Below the pieces are notes generated by a model that worked only from the letters and a program-made list of their open reading frames with translations, was not told the origin of the DNA and did no database searches. Source: Polaromonas sp. (GTDB taxonomy: Bacteria > Pseudomonadota > Gammaproteobacteria > Burkholderiales > Burkholderiaceae_C). Taken from it: a DNA stretch of 64,000 nucleotides. The translations under genes and the position numbers were made by a program. The stretch is taken from assembly GCA_028291985.1 (NCBI GenBank), contig JAQGNE010000032.1, positions 1 to 64,000 of the forward strand, given 5' to 3'. How positions within the stretch are numbered: the first letter of the stretch is position 1; each line of letters opens with the position of its first letter. This document shows, one piece after another, positions 55,835-64,000 of the stretch.

Positions 55835-56173
55835 ATGGCCATTGCCCATGCCGCGTCGGGCCAGTTGATCGACATCACGCCGCTCGGTGACAGGCTGGCA
55901 CAGGCGCAAAGCCATGCGCTGTGCAAGACCGACGACCTGGAAGTGATGCGCCTGGTGATACCGGCACAAAGAACCGTGCCGCCGCACCATGTCGACGGCG
56001 ACCTGACGCTGCAGTGCCTCGAGGGAGAAGTCGAGCTTACGACCGATGGCCGCACCTGCCAGGTGGCCGCCGGGCAGATGCTGTGGCTGGCGGGCGGGGT
56101 CGAATACAGCATCACCGCGCGGCAAGACGCGTCTTTGCTGGTCACGATTGCCCTCTACCGCCCTAGGGCCTAG
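55835..56173 (+). CDS. Cupin-domain protein
   Basis: 112-residue single-domain cupin. The metal-site region reads VPPHHVDGDLTLQCLEGEVELTTDGRTCQVAAGQMLWLAGGVEYSITARQDASLLV; His-His and Glu fit motif 1, while the motif 2 histidine is replaced (AGGVEYSI), so metal binding may be weak. GGGAG precedes the ATG. Function not assignable; it is not part of pantothenate synthesis as far as I know. Confidence 0.8.
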   Translation: MAIAHAASGQLIDITPLGDRLAQAQSHALCKTDDLEVMRLVIPAQRTVPPHHVDGDLTLQCLEGEVELTTDGRTCQVAAGQMLWLAGGVEYSITARQDASLLVTIALYRPRA

Positions 56174-56219
56174 ACAAGCTGAAGGGCGTGTGAAACTGCG
56201 CCTGGCGGTTATTTTAAGG

Positions 56220-56274
56220 AAAATGCGCCCGAAGTCCAATGAATACAGGAGCTTACAGCTATTATTTCGATAGC
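56220..56274 (+). repeat. Interspersed ~55-bp repeat, copy 9
   Basis: AAAATGCGCCCGAAGTCCA, ATGAATACAGGAGCTTAC, then AGCTATTATTTCGATAGC. It lies between the convergent cupin and gpsA genes. Confidence 0.75.
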
Positions 56275-56367
56275 GTTCAGTGCGCGATACCTTGACGCTC
56301 GCGCGTGGCACCCTGGCCGGCCATCAAGGGTGGCGCGCGCTACCAGCCCGCGCAACCGGACATGCCC

Positions 56368-57456
56368 TCAGACGGCGGCCAGTCCTTCGGCAACCGGCTC
56401 CCGCCCCATCAGCGCAGCGACGGCCTGCCGGGGCTGCAGGGTTCCATCCAGCAACGCTACCACGCTGCGAGCAATCGGCATGTCCACCCCAAGCACAGCG
56501 GCGCGGTGCACGACGGTGCGTGCGCAATACACGCCTTCGGCAACATGCCCCAGCGATTCGACGGCTTGCGCCAGCGTCTTGCCCTGCGCCATTGCCAGGC
56601 CTACCTGGCGGTTGCGGCTCAAATCGCCAGTGGCGGTCAAGACCAGGTCCCCCAGGCCCGACAGGCCTGTCAGCGTCTCTGCACGGGCGCCCAGCGCGAC
56701 GCCCAGGCGCGTCATTTCGGCGAGCCCACGGGTGATCAGCGCGGCGCGGGCGTTAAGCCCGAGCTGAAGGCCATCGCACAGGCCGCACGCAATTGCCAGC
56801 ACATTTTTGACAGCACCGCCGACCTCCACACCCACGATGTCGTCATTGGCGTACACGCGCAGGCTGTTGCCGTGAAATGCCGTGACCAGTGCATGGCGCA
56901 CTTCGGCATGCTCGCTGGCGGCGACCAATGCCGTCGGCTGGCCCCGCGCCACTTCCTGCGCAAAACTGGGACCGCTGAGCACGCCCGCTCTTAGATTTAT
57001 AGCTACATGCGCCCGTATTTCATGGGCCAGCAGGCCAAAAGGCTTGTGATCCGTGCTTGTCGACGCACGAGAGACGGAAGAGACCGAGGAATCGGCGCAA
57101 GCAAGGGATTCGCCCGCTGGCTGCGCCGCTTCAAACCCCTTGCTGAGCCAGGCCACCGGTGCTTGTGCATGCTGCAGGCTGAGCAGCATGGCGCGAACTG
57201 CCGCCATCGGGGTCGCGATGACGATGAGGTCCTGCCCGTCCGTCACGCTCGCCAGCGGTTCGGCCTGCCCACCCCTGAGGCGCAAGGATGGCGGCAATTT
57301 CGCGTCCGGAAGATAGCGGGCGTTGACGCGGCTGCCCTGCATGGCAGCGACCATTGCACCGTCGCGTGCCCACAAGCTCACCTGGTGACCCGCCAGCGCG
57401 GCGTTGACGGCCAGCGCGGTTCCCCAGGCCCCGGCACCCAGCACAACAATATTCAC
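56368..57456 (-). CDS. gpsA: NAD(P)-dependent glycerol-3-phosphate dehydrogenase
   Basis: 362 residues from a GTG start at 57456 ([16 protein letters not shown], Rossmann motif). [47 protein letters not shown] (catalytic Lys) and [43 protein letters not shown] are family signatures. It makes glycerol-3-phosphate for phospholipids. It is some 25-30 residues longer than usual because of an insertion at ~113-157, part of which (137-157) is encoded by an interspersed repeat. Downstream of secB by 19 bases, the common secB-gpsA pair. Confidence 0.95.
   Translation of the reverse strand: MNIVVLGAGAWGTALAVNAALAGHQVSLWARDGAMVAAMQGSRVNARYLPDAKLPPSLRLRGGQAEPLASVTDGQDLIVIATPMAAVRAMLLSLQHAQAPVAWLSKGFEAAQPAGESLACADSSVSSVSRASTSTDHKPFGLLAHEIRAHVAINLRAGVLSGPSFAQEVARGQPTALVAASEHAEVRHALVTAFHGNSLRVYANDDIVGVEVGGAVKNVLAIACGLCDGLQLGLNARAALITRGLAEMTRLGVALGARAETLTGLSGLGDLVLTATGDLSRNRQVGLAMAQGKTLAQAVESLGHVAEGVYCARTVVHRAAVLGVDMPIARSVVALLDGTLQPRQAVAALMGREPVAEGLAAV
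56992..57040 (-). repeat. Interspersed repeat, copy 10 (inside gpsA)
   Basis: Minus strand TTTTGGCCTGCTGGCCCAT, GAAATACGGGCGCATG, then TAGCTATAAATCTAAGAGC. It matches the first two blocks and part of the third. Translated in frame within GpsA. Confidence 0.65.
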
Positions 57457-57475
57457 GGCAGCGCCCGGGCCGTGC

Positions 57476-57949
57476 CTAGACGATGATTTGCGGCGCGTCA
57501 GGGGCAGGCGGCGTGGCCAGCGCCTGTTGCTGCTGTTGTTCGTACATGGCCTGGAAATTGATCTCAGCCAGATGGACTGGCGGAAAACCGGCCCGCTGAA
57601 TCACGTCGGCCACGTTGCCGCGCAGGTACGGATAAACAATCTGCGGGCAGGCAATGCCCATCAGGGGGCCCATCTGTTCGGTGGCGATATTGCGGATTTC
57701 AAAAATACCGGCCTGCTTGGCCTCGACCAGAAAAACCGTCTTGTCAGCGATCTTGGCGTGCACGGTAGCGGTTACCGTGACCTCAAACAGGCCGTCGGCC
57801 ACTGGCGCAGCTTCCACACCCAATTGAATGTCGACGCCCGGCTGCTCCTGGTTCAGCAGGATCTGCGGCGAATTGGGCTGCTCCAGCGACAGGTCCTTGA
57901 GGTAGATGCGCTGAATTTGAAATGTGGGATCGAGGTTGTCTTCGGCCAT
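57476..57949 (-). CDS. secB: Protein-export chaperone SecB
   Basis: 157 residues. [50 protein letters not shown] and [42 protein letters not shown] are SecB hallmarks. The homotetramer keeps preproteins unfolded and passes them to SecA. Upstream partner of gpsA and downstream of grxC, a conserved order. Confidence 0.97.
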   Translation of the reverse strand: MAEDNLDPTFQIQRIYLKDLSLEQPNSPQILLNQEQPGVDIQLGVEAAPVADGLFEVTVTATVHAKIADKTVFLVEAKQAGIFEIRNIATEQMGPLMGIACPQIVYPYLRGNVADVIQRAGFPPVHLAEINFQAMYEQQQQQALATPPAPDAPQIIV

Positions 57950-58191
57950 GGTGGACTTTCAGTTAGCTTGGGGAAAGGAAAAAGAGGACGGAGAACGAGG
58001 ATGAAAAAAGCAACCGGCACGTGATGCCGCAGCGCTTCAGGACTGAACCCGTGCTATTTTGGGGCAGCGGAAATCGACGGATTATCAGCCCACAAGTACC
58101 CGCTGCCTCAGGTGCAGCCCATCCATTTACTGGCAAAGACCCGATAGCGCGCCACCGGAGTCGCACAGGTACCTGAACTTGCCAGTGACGC

Positions 58192-58452
58192 TCAAGCGGC
58201 GTTCAAAAGCGGCATCAGTCCGCCCTTGCTGTCGAGCGCGACAAGGTCATCACAACCACCTACATGGGTCTCACCGATGAAAATTTGCGGCACGGTGCGG
58301 CGACCCGTGAGTTCGGTCATTTTCTGGCGCTCGCCAGCGATCATATCGACGCGGATTTCATCCAGAACGCTGACGCCGCGTGCCTTGAGCAACTGCTTGG
58401 CGTGGATGCAATAGGGGCAGGTTCCGGTCGTGTATATCTTTACGTTTTGCAT
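58192..58452 (-). CDS. grxC: Glutaredoxin 3
   Basis: 86 residues with the dithiol site TGTCPYCIHAKQLL, cis-Pro in GRRTVPQIFIGETHVGGCDDLVAL. Glutathione-dependent disulfide reductase of the cytoplasm. Follows the rhodanese gene by 71 bases. Confidence 0.96.
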   Translation of the reverse strand: MQNVKIYTTGTCPYCIHAKQLLKARGVSVLDEIRVDMIAGERQKMTELTGRRTVPQIFIGETHVGGCDDLVALDSKGGLMPLLNAA

Positions 58453-58523
58453 GTCTGTTCTCGGTTGGGCGGCGGCAAACCGCGCCTGGCAAGGATGCTG
58501 GCGGCCACCTGGCGCGGGCCTGA

Positions 58524-58934
58524 TCAGGCCCGCTCGACTGGCAGGTTAGCCGCTTTCCAGGATTTCAATCCGCCGCCGAGAGCTTGGGCCTGCTCGTAGC
58601 CGAGTTTTTTGGCGACAGCCAGCGCGCGGCTGGATTTAGCGCCGGAGCCGCAGACCAGAATCACCGGAAGGCTCTTGTTCTTGACAGCTGACGGAAGCTT
58701 TTCCTCCAGCTGGGCGAAAGGAATATTGCGGGCGCCGCCGACATGGCCCGCCGCAAACTCCTCAGCCTCGCTGACGTCAATGACCACGGCCCGCTCCCGG
58801 TTGATCAGCTGCACAGCGCCGCTGGCGGTCAGGTCGCTGGCGTTCATGCCGCTGGCAATCAGAGGCCACACGAGCATGCCGCCGGAAGAAAGGGCGATGG
58901 CAAGCAGCATCCAGTTGTCGATCAGAAATTTCAC
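58524..58934 (-). CDS. Membrane-anchored rhodanese-like sulfurtransferase
   Basis: 136 residues from a GTG start at 58934 (KFLIDNWMLLAIALSSGGMLVWPLIAS), preceded by AAAGG. N-terminal TM (~6-26), then a single rhodanese domain with RAVVIDVSEAEEFAAGHVGGARNIPFAQLE and the active-site loop VCGSGAKSS carrying catalytic Cys. It may deliver persulfide sulfur; conserved neighbour of grxC and secB. Confidence 0.88.
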   Translation of the reverse strand: MKFLIDNWMLLAIALSSGGMLVWPLIASGMNASDLTASGAVQLINRERAVVIDVSEAEEFAAGHVGGARNIPFAQLEEKLPSAVKNKSLPVILVCGSGAKSSRALAVAKKLGYEQAQALGGGLKSWKAANLPVERA

Positions 58935-59091
58935 AGTAGGCCTTTGGATTATTTTCGGTAAGCCACTGATTTTAGAATGCACGACGGCAAGCCCGGGGGC
59001 AGCTGGCTCGGTTACCCCGACGAGCCCCATGCACGGCGGCCAGTAATTCTGCTTTTTCCCCCTCAGATCAACCTCTCAATCATCCTTTCCC

Positions 59092-59838
59092 ATGCACAAA
59101 CTTGTACTGATCCGGCACGGCGAGTCGACCTGGAACCTTGAAAACCGCTTTACCGGATGGACCGATGTCGACCTGACGGAAACAGGCGTTGCGCAAGCCA
59201 AGAATGCAGGCAGGCTGCTGACTGCGGAAGGCTATGACTTTGATCTGGCCTACACCAGTGTGCTCAAGCGCGCCACCCGAACGTTGTGGCATACCCTGGA
59301 CGAGATGGACCGCACCTGGCTGCCGGTTGTCCATAGCTGGCGCCTCAATGAGCGGCATTACGGCGCGCTGCAGGGGCTGAACAAAGCCGAGACCGCCAAG
59401 AAGTACGGCGATGAGCAGGTGCTGATCTGGCGTCGCAGTTATGACACCCCGCCACCGCCGCTGGCCGCCGACGACACGCGCAGCGAAAAGGGCGACAGGC
59501 GTTATGCCAGGCTGCAGCCGGGTCAGCTGCCGCTGACCGAATGCCTGAAGGACACGGTGGACCGTGTCCTTCCTTTCTGGAATGAATCCATGGCGCCAGC
59601 CATCAAGGCCGGCAAGCGCATTGTTGTGGCAGCACACGGCAATTCGATCCGGGCGCTGATCAAGTACCTTGACGATGTGTCCGACACCGACATCGTGGGG
59701 CTGAATATTCCCAACGGTATTCCGCTGGTGTATGAGCTGGACGCTGACCTCAAGCCCATCCGCCACTACTACCTGGGCGATAGCCAGGCAGCGGCCAAGG
59801 CAGCGGCGCTGGTCGGCGCGCAGGGATCGGCGTCCTAG
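59092..59838 (+). CDS. gpmA: 2,3-Bisphosphoglycerate-dependent phosphoglycerate mutase
   Basis: 248 residues. Phosphohistidine motif [54 protein letters not shown], and second His in [17 protein letters not shown]. Interconverts 3- and 2-phosphoglycerate in glycolysis. Upstream of ctpA-moeB, a typical beta-proteobacterial order. Confidence 0.97.
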   Translation: MHKLVLIRHGESTWNLENRFTGWTDVDLTETGVAQAKNAGRLLTAEGYDFDLAYTSVLKRATRTLWHTLDEMDRTWLPVVHSWRLNERHYGALQGLNKAETAKKYGDEQVLIWRRSYDTPPPPLAADDTRSEKGDRRYARLQPGQLPLTECLKDTVDRVLPFWNESMAPAIKAGKRIVVAAHGNSIRALIKYLDDVSDTDIVGLNIPNGIPLVYELDADLKPIRHYYLGDSQAAAKAAALVGAQGSAS

Positions 59839-60155
59839 GGTCCGCATGTCTGCCTTGCACCTGTGCCTGCTGCCAGGTCAGGCCGGCCGCAAAAGCCACC
59901 TAAGCTGAAAAAGCCGCTGGGGTCTCACAAGTGCGTTACGCCAGCATCCGGATCACCAGGCGTGTAAACACAAGGTAAAGCCGGCTCCGTCCGGTGCGCG
60001 GCAAGGTCCGCACCGCACGCGAATGGTTCTTTTGCACTGATTTTTACCGGGCATCCGCGCTGCTGGCGGAACTCATACCCGAGGTCTTTCTCCTAGGTGT
60101 ATATTGCTCCCGAACCTTGGAGCGCAGGCTCTTCAACAGGCACTAGAAAGTATTT
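59839..60155. other. Intergenic region gpmA-ctpA
   Basis: 317 bases with no coding region I can support on either strand. It presumably carries the ctpA promoter; the AT-rich GTGTATATTGC near 60095 could be part of it. Confidence 0.5.
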
Positions 60156-61595
60156 ATGGGTCAGAAGCTCAAGATAGCCAGCTGGATTTCAATTGGCGCC
60201 ATCGCCGGTGCTCTTACCACGGTCCAATTGCAGGCTGTCGCTCGCGGTGGATTGAGCCCTCTGCCGCTGGAAGAACTGCAGCAGCTGGCCGCCGTATTTG
60301 GCATGGTCAAGTCCGATTACGTCGAGCCGGTTGATGAGAAGAAGCTGATCACCGATGCCATTTCCGGCATGGTGGCAAGCCTTGATCCGCATTCGGTGTA
60401 CTTCGACAAGAAGTCCTACAAGGAATTCCGTGAAGGCACCAGCGGCCGTTTTGTCGGCGTCGGCATCGAGATCAGTCAGGAAGACGGGCTGGTCAAGGTG
60501 GTGTCGCCCATTGAGGGATCGCCAGCAGATCGCGCAGGGCTCAAGGCCAACGACCTGATTACCCGAATCGATGAAACAGCTGTCAGGGGCCTGTCGCTCA
60601 CGGACGCCGTCAAGAAGATGCGCGGCGAGCCCAAAAGCAAGGTGGTGCTGACGATTTTTCGCAAGGATGAAAACCGCACCTTCCCGGTGTCCATCGTGCG
60701 CGAGGAAATCCGCACCCAATCGGTACGAAGCAAGGTTGTCGAGCCTGGTTATGCCTGGGTTCGCCTGAGCCAGTTTCAGGAGCGTACCGTTGAGGATTTC
60801 ACCACCAAGGTCGAGCAAATCTACAAACAGGAACCTAATCTGAGGGGATTGGTGCTGGACTTGAGAAATGATCCGGGCGGGCTGCTTGACGCTGCAGTCG
60901 CGATATCGGCTGCGTTTCTCCCAGAGAACGTCACGGTGGTGTCGACCAACGGGCAGCTTGCGGAAAGCAAGTTCACCTACAAGGCTTCGCCAGAGTTTTA
61001 TTTGCGGCGCAGCGGGCCCGACCCCCTTAAAAGACTGCCAGCCGCCATCAAGACGGTGCCGCTGGTAGTGCTGGTCAATGAAGGCTCGGCCTCGGCCAGC
61101 GAAATCGTGGCCGGCGCCCTGCAGGACCACAAACGCGCAACCATCATGGGCAACCAAACGTTTGGCAAGGGTTCCGTGCAAACGGTGCGGCCACTGGGAC
61201 CAGACACCGGTATCAAACTCACGACGGCGCGCTATTACACGCCTACCGGCAAGTCGATTCAGGCACGCGGCATTATTCCCGACATCATGGTTGACGAGAC
61301 CGCCGAAGGCAGCCCGTTTGCTGCGTTACGCACCCGTGAAGCGGATCTGGAGAAACACCTGAACAGCGGACAGGGTGCCGACGTGAAAGACGCCAACCGC
61401 GAAAAAGCGCGTGAGGAAGCCCTCAAACGGCTGGAAGAAGACGCCAGGAAAACGCCCGAGCAGCGCCGGCCGCCAGAGCTTGGCAGCGACAAGGACTTTC
61501 CTTTGGCGCAGGCCATCAACCAGCTGAAGGGACGCCCTGTCCTGATCAGCAAGACCGCCACGGTCGAAAACAAGAACGAGAAGAAAGACAACTGA
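60156..61595 (+). CDS. ctpA: Carboxyl-terminal processing protease (S41A)
   Basis: 479 residues. N-terminal signal/anchor (SIGAIAGALTTVQLQAVA), PDZ domain (~80-165, GIEISQEDGLVKVVSPIEGSPADRAGLKANDLI), catalytic domain with NEGSASASEIV (Ser313) and GNQTFGKGSVQ (Lys338), the 25-residue Ser-Lys spacing of S41 proteases. The C-terminal ~90 residues are Lys/Glu-rich and probably flexible. Periplasmic protease trimming envelope proteins and peptidoglycan hydrolases. Confidence 0.96.
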   Translation: MGQKLKIASWISIGAIAGALTTVQLQAVARGGLSPLPLEELQQLAAVFGMVKSDYVEPVDEKKLITDAISGMVASLDPHSVYFDKKSYKEFREGTSGRFVGVGIEISQEDGLVKVVSPIEGSPADRAGLKANDLITRIDETAVRGLSLTDAVKKMRGEPKSKVVLTIFRKDENRTFPVSIVREEIRTQSVRSKVVEPGYAWVRLSQFQERTVEDFTTKVEQIYKQEPNLRGLVLDLRNDPGGLLDAAVAISAAFLPENVTVVSTNGQLAESKFTYKASPEFYLRRSGPDPLKRLPAAIKTVPLVVLVNEGSASASEIVAGALQDHKRATIMGNQTFGKGSVQTVRPLGPDTGIKLTTARYYTPTGKSIQARGIIPDIMVDETAEGSPFAALRTREADLEKHLNSGQGADVKDANREKAREEALKRLEEDARKTPEQRRPPELGSDKDFPLAQAINQLKGRPVLISKTATVENKNEKKDN

Positions 61596-61687
61596 TTGAC
61601 CTGGCCGGCGTGCTGTCCCGGCAGAGACGGCGTTGCCCAGTCATCAGCGAGCCCGTACCGGCAGGGGCCGGAGGGTTTGGACCTACC

Positions 61688-62476
61688 ATGAACGATTCGC
61701 AACTGCTGCGGTATTCCCGGCATATCCTGCTCGACGACATCGGTATCGAGGGGCAAGAAAAGCTTTTGGCGTCTCACGTGCTGATTGTTGGCGCGGGTGG
61801 CCTCGGCTCACCGGTGGCGCTGTATCTTGGCAGCGCGGGCGTAGGACGCCTCACCATCATTGACGATGACCGGGTTGACGCCACCAACCTGCAACGGCAG
61901 ATCGCACACAAACTCTCAGGCATAGGCGGCTACAAGGCCGACTCGATCTGCCAGGCGGTGGCAGACATCAACCCCGATGTGCACGTCACCGCTGTCACAC
62001 GCCGTGCCAACCAGGATTTGCTCAATGAGTGGGTGGCCCGTGCTGATGTCGTGGTGGATTGCACCGACAATTTTCAGACCCGGCACGCGATCAATCGCGC
62101 CGCAGTTCGTCATGCCAGGCCACTCGTATCCGGTGCTGCTATCCGTTTTGATGGGCAGGTGTCGGTTTACGACCGGCGGAACGAGGTGTCGCCCTGCTAT
62201 GCCTGCCTTTTCCCACCGTCCGTGGATTTTGCGGAGGCGCTGTGCGCAACGATGGGTGTGTTCGCGCCGCTGGTAGGGATCATTGGCAGCATACAGGCGG
62301 CTGAGGTCATCAAGTTGCTGTGTGGGGTGGGTGAACCCTTGTCAGGCCGGTTGTTGATGCTAGACGGGCGTGCGATGGAGTGGACGCAGATCCAGTTGCA
62401 TAAAAACGCCACGTGTGAAGTCTGTAATGGGTCGCAACAAGAAGTATTCGCCGGCGACGCTACCCATAGTCGTTGA
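61688..62476 (+). CDS. moeB: MoeB/ThiF-family adenylyltransferase
   Basis: 262 residues. MNDSQLLRYSRHILLDDIGIEGQEKLLASHVLIVGAGGLGSPVALYL (nucleotide loop), DDDRVDATNLQRQI, DCTDNFQTRHAIN, zinc cysteines in CYACLFP and CEVCNG. Adenylates the C-terminal Gly of MoaD or ThiS for sulfur transfer in molybdopterin or thiazole synthesis. MoeB would supply molybdopterin for the formate dehydrogenases here, though ThiF function cannot be excluded. Confidence 0.92.
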   Translation: MNDSQLLRYSRHILLDDIGIEGQEKLLASHVLIVGAGGLGSPVALYLGSAGVGRLTIIDDDRVDATNLQRQIAHKLSGIGGYKADSICQAVADINPDVHVTAVTRRANQDLLNEWVARADVVVDCTDNFQTRHAINRAAVRHARPLVSGAAIRFDGQVSVYDRRNEVSPCYACLFPPSVDFAEALCATMGVFAPLVGIIGSIQAAEVIKLLCGVGEPLSGRLLMLDGRAMEWTQIQLHKNATCEVCNGSQQEVFAGDATHSR

Positions 62477-62586
62477 CCAAACGCACGCTATCTGCATGCT
62501 TTGACGCTCCCGGCAGCCCTAAGCTATTGCATCAGCGGTCAACGCGAAACGCGTACGAAACGCGGGCGCGCGTCACTCGCAAGACG

Positions 62587-62602
62587 GTAGGATCTTTCCT
62601 AC
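62587..62602. promoter_or_regulatory. Inverted repeat upstream of the receiver gene
   Basis: GTAGGA-TCTT-TCCTAC, a perfect 6-bp dyad, overlapping a second TCCT-ACAA-AGGA dyad (62597-62608). It is 130-145 bases before the receiver start. A candidate operator for a response regulator; unproven. Confidence 0.4.
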
Positions 62603-62730
62603 AAAGGATAGGTAGTGCGACTGGCAGAATCCCGCTGTAAACATTTGCGCACATTACTGATTTTCCGCCCGTATTGCTTCACGCATCCACTCGGTTTTCC
62701 GCTCTTCGACGCCGCTTCTGGACACACCTT

Positions 62731-63111
62731 GTGAGACTCCGAACCTTTATCGTTGAAGACAATTCAACGATTCTTGAAAACTTAATGGCTACCCTTGACG
62801 AACTGGCCGGGGTTGTCACTGTAGGAACTTCCGAGACAGAAAACGCCGGGAAGGAATGGCTGCTAGAACATCCCGCCAGCTGGGACCTGGCCATTGTTGA
62901 CCTGTTTTTGAAACAGGGAAGCGGGTTGGGTATATTGGCGGCGTGCCGCAACCGAAGGCCAGAACAGAAGGTGGTCGTTCTGAGCAACTACGCCACCGTC
63001 GACATCCGCAAACGCTGCGCACAGCTTGGCGTTGATGCTGTATTTGACAAATCCAATGAAATTGACGCCTTGGTGGATTATTGTGTCCAGCAAAGCGCCA
63101 ATGAGACGTGA
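62731..63111 (+). CDS. Single-domain response regulator (receiver only)
   Basis: 126 residues from GTG 62731 (RLRTFIVEDNSTILENLMATL); TTG 62674 would add 19 residues with no match. Receiver domain with acidic pair ED, phosphoacceptor Asp in LAIVDLFLKQGSG, switch Ser in VVLSNYA and Lys in AVFDKSNEID. No output domain follows. Such proteins act in phosphorelays or by protein contact. Convergent with a NarL-type regulator, 31 bases apart. Confidence 0.85.
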   Translation: MRLRTFIVEDNSTILENLMATLDELAGVVTVGTSETENAGKEWLLEHPASWDLAIVDLFLKQGSGLGILAACRNRRPEQKVVVLSNYATVDIRKRCAQLGVDAVFDKSNEIDALVDYCVQQSANET

Positions 63112-63116
63112 TCGAA

Positions 63117-63138
63117 AAGGCCTGCGTCAAAGGCAGGC
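63117..63138 (-). terminator. Possible terminator between convergent regulator genes
   Basis: Minus strand GCCTGC-CTTTGAC-GCAGGC followed by CTTTTC, just past the stop of the NarL-type regulator. The stem is short and the T-run poor; it may work in both directions. Confidence 0.45.
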
Positions 63139-63142
63139 GTGT

Positions 63143-63775
63143 TCAATCGATAAGCTTGTTTTTCAGTGCGTAATAGGTGAGATCGCTGTTGGAGGCCAGG
63201 CTCATCTTTTCCATCACACGGGTACGGTAGGTACTGACGGTTTTCACACTGAGCGATAGTGCCTTGGCGATGTCGCCAGCGGTCTCGCCTTTGGCGAGCT
63301 TAAGAAAGACCTGAAACTCACGCTCCGACAGCTGCTCATGTGCAGCCACGTCATTGGGCCTGTTCAGCTGCTGAGCCAGCAACTCTGCCACTGTCGGCGT
63401 GATGTATCGCTTACCAAGGGAAATGACGCGAATCGCGTCGACGATCTCGGCGGGATCGCATTCCTTGTTGAGGTAGCCGCTAGCGCCCTGTCGAATCAGG
63501 TTGACGGCGTAATGTTCTTCCGGATAGCCACTCAAAATCAAAATGCCGACATCAGGGGCCTTGGCCCGGATCATGGCCAGTGCGTCAATGCCGCTTTGGC
63601 CCGGCATCGAGAGGTCCATCACCAAAATATCGAGCTCAACATTGCGAACCAGATCAATGGCTTCACGGCCACTGGCAGCTTCTCCCACCACGCGCAAGTC
63701 GACATGGTCCGAGAAAAACTGCTTAAGGCCGGACCGCACGATGGCGTGATCGTCCACAATTCCAATTTTGATCAT
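63143..63775 (-). CDS. NarL/FixJ-family response regulator
   Basis: 210 residues, UvrY-like. Receiver with VDDHAIVRSGLKQFF, phosphoacceptor Asp in LDILVMDLSMPGQSG, LILSGYPEEHYA and Lys in GYLNKECD. The C-terminal LuxR HTH (~145-205) is LSEREFQVFLKLAKGETAGDIAKALSLSVKTVSTYRTRVMEKM. ATG 63775. Divergent from a membrane protein gene at the window edge that could be its kinase. Confidence 0.93.
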   Translation of the reverse strand: MIKIGIVDDHAIVRSGLKQFFSDHVDLRVVGEAASGREAIDLVRNVELDILVMDLSMPGQSGIDALAMIRAKAPDVGILILSGYPEEHYAVNLIRQGASGYLNKECDPAEIVDAIRVISLGKRYITPTVAELLAQQLNRPNDVAAHEQLSEREFQVFLKLAKGETAGDIAKALSLSVKTVSTYRTRVMEKMSLASNSDLTYYALKNKLID

Positions 63776-63823
63776 CTCGCTAGCTTTCTAAAGAGACCTA
63801 TATATTCACAGGAAACGGAATGA

Positions 63824-63855
63824 GATAGCCTGAATGGCTATCGGTTTTATTTTTG
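63824..63855 (+). terminator. Hairpin with T-tract in a divergent leader
   Basis: GATAGCC-TGAAT-GGCTATC followed by GGTTTTATTTTTG: an intrinsic-terminator shape on the plus strand, between the divergent NarL-type regulator (start 63775) and the partial membrane gene (63907). It could be an attenuator in that gene's leader, or stop antisense transcription. Confidence 0.5.
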
Positions 63856-63906
63856 CAGTGCTCATTATTGACGAAGAATCGGTAAGTGCACTCAACGGAG
63901 CCCGCC

Positions 63907-64000
63907 TTGAGAAAATTTGTGCTTCCCCGAATGGCGGTGAGCTTGCCTCTGTCAATACTGGCAGCCACTTTGCTGATCTTCATCAACGAATTGAGTTTTC
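63907..64000 (+). CDS. N-terminus of a membrane protein, possibly a sensor kinase (partial)
   Basis: Open to the window end. A TTG at 63907 with GGAG seven bases upstream reads LRKFVLPRMAVSLPLSILAA then TLLIFINELSF: a basic start and one transmembrane segment. GTG 63886 and ATG 63931 are other starts. Divergent position from a NarL-type regulator makes a histidine kinase likely, but no kinase motif lies inside the window. Confidence 0.45.
   Translation, partial: MRKFVLPRMAVSLPLSILAATLLIFINELSF

Overview
The window is chromosomal DNA of a betaproteobacterium, most probably Comamonadaceae and Polaromonas/Rhodoferax-like. This is inferred from gene content and synteny (serS-tRNA-Ser, ispH-fkpB, metG/apbC, the two-protease M16 block next to ftsY, secB-gpsA-grx-rhodanese, gpmA-ctpA-moeB), from high GC, and from a family of AT-richer ~55-bp interspersed repeats scattered between and even inside genes. 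No rRNA, CRISPR array or intact mobile element is present.

Layout. 1-1400: decayed accessory edge with a deleted, frameshifted IS3/IS150-type insertion sequence that truncates a DUF2726 gene. 1437-6464: tRNA-Ser(CGA), serS, a dead PLP-dependent dehydratase, ispH, fkpB and radC. 6565-11271: a PmrAB-like two-component system divergent from a rare single-chain fusion of a PAP2 phosphatase with an EptA/MCR-type phosphoethanolamine transferase; a PmrA-box and a pentanucleotide tandem repeat lie in the shared promoter. 11423-15820: Smr protein, small membrane protein, truncated haemoglobin and a FtsX-type permease. 15878-33115: a large formate cluster, all on the minus strand. It holds a LysR regulator, soluble NAD-linked formate dehydrogenase (fused FdsG-FdsB, then FdsA), DUF3305, DUF3306, a five-cluster polyferredoxin, a TorD-type chaperone, a Tat-signal small protein, a Tat-exported membrane formate dehydrogenase (alpha, beta, cytochrome b), two small exported proteins and FdhD.

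33151-45820: housekeeping block (apbC, metG, a lipoprotein, a SulP transporter, YfhL-type ferredoxin, coaD, rsmD, an M16 protease pair, ftsY, Mpo1-like protein). 46249-50706: a compact catabolic cassette (GntR regulator, Bug/TctC solute receptor, MmgE/PrpD protein, D-2-hydroxyacid dehydrogenase). 50752-62476: BamE-like lipoprotein, DUF3460, scpA, bioB, panB, panC, cupin, gpsA, secB, grxC, rhodanese, gpmA, ctpA and moeB/thiF. 62731-64000: a single-domain receiver protein, a convergent NarL/FixJ response regulator, and the first codons of a divergent membrane protein that leaves the window.

How the parts work together. The formate region would let the cell oxidise formate in two compartments: cytoplasmic to NADH, and periplasmic to the quinone pool. 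One set of maturation factors is shared between them. The PmrAB/PAP2-EptA unit looks like a self-contained lipid A modification switch. The most unusual features are the PAP2-EptA fusion with its promoter architecture, and the repeat family. At least five of about ten repeat copies lie in or against coding sequence; two supply codons of signal peptides, one lies inside gpsA and one forms the FdsG-FdsB linker.
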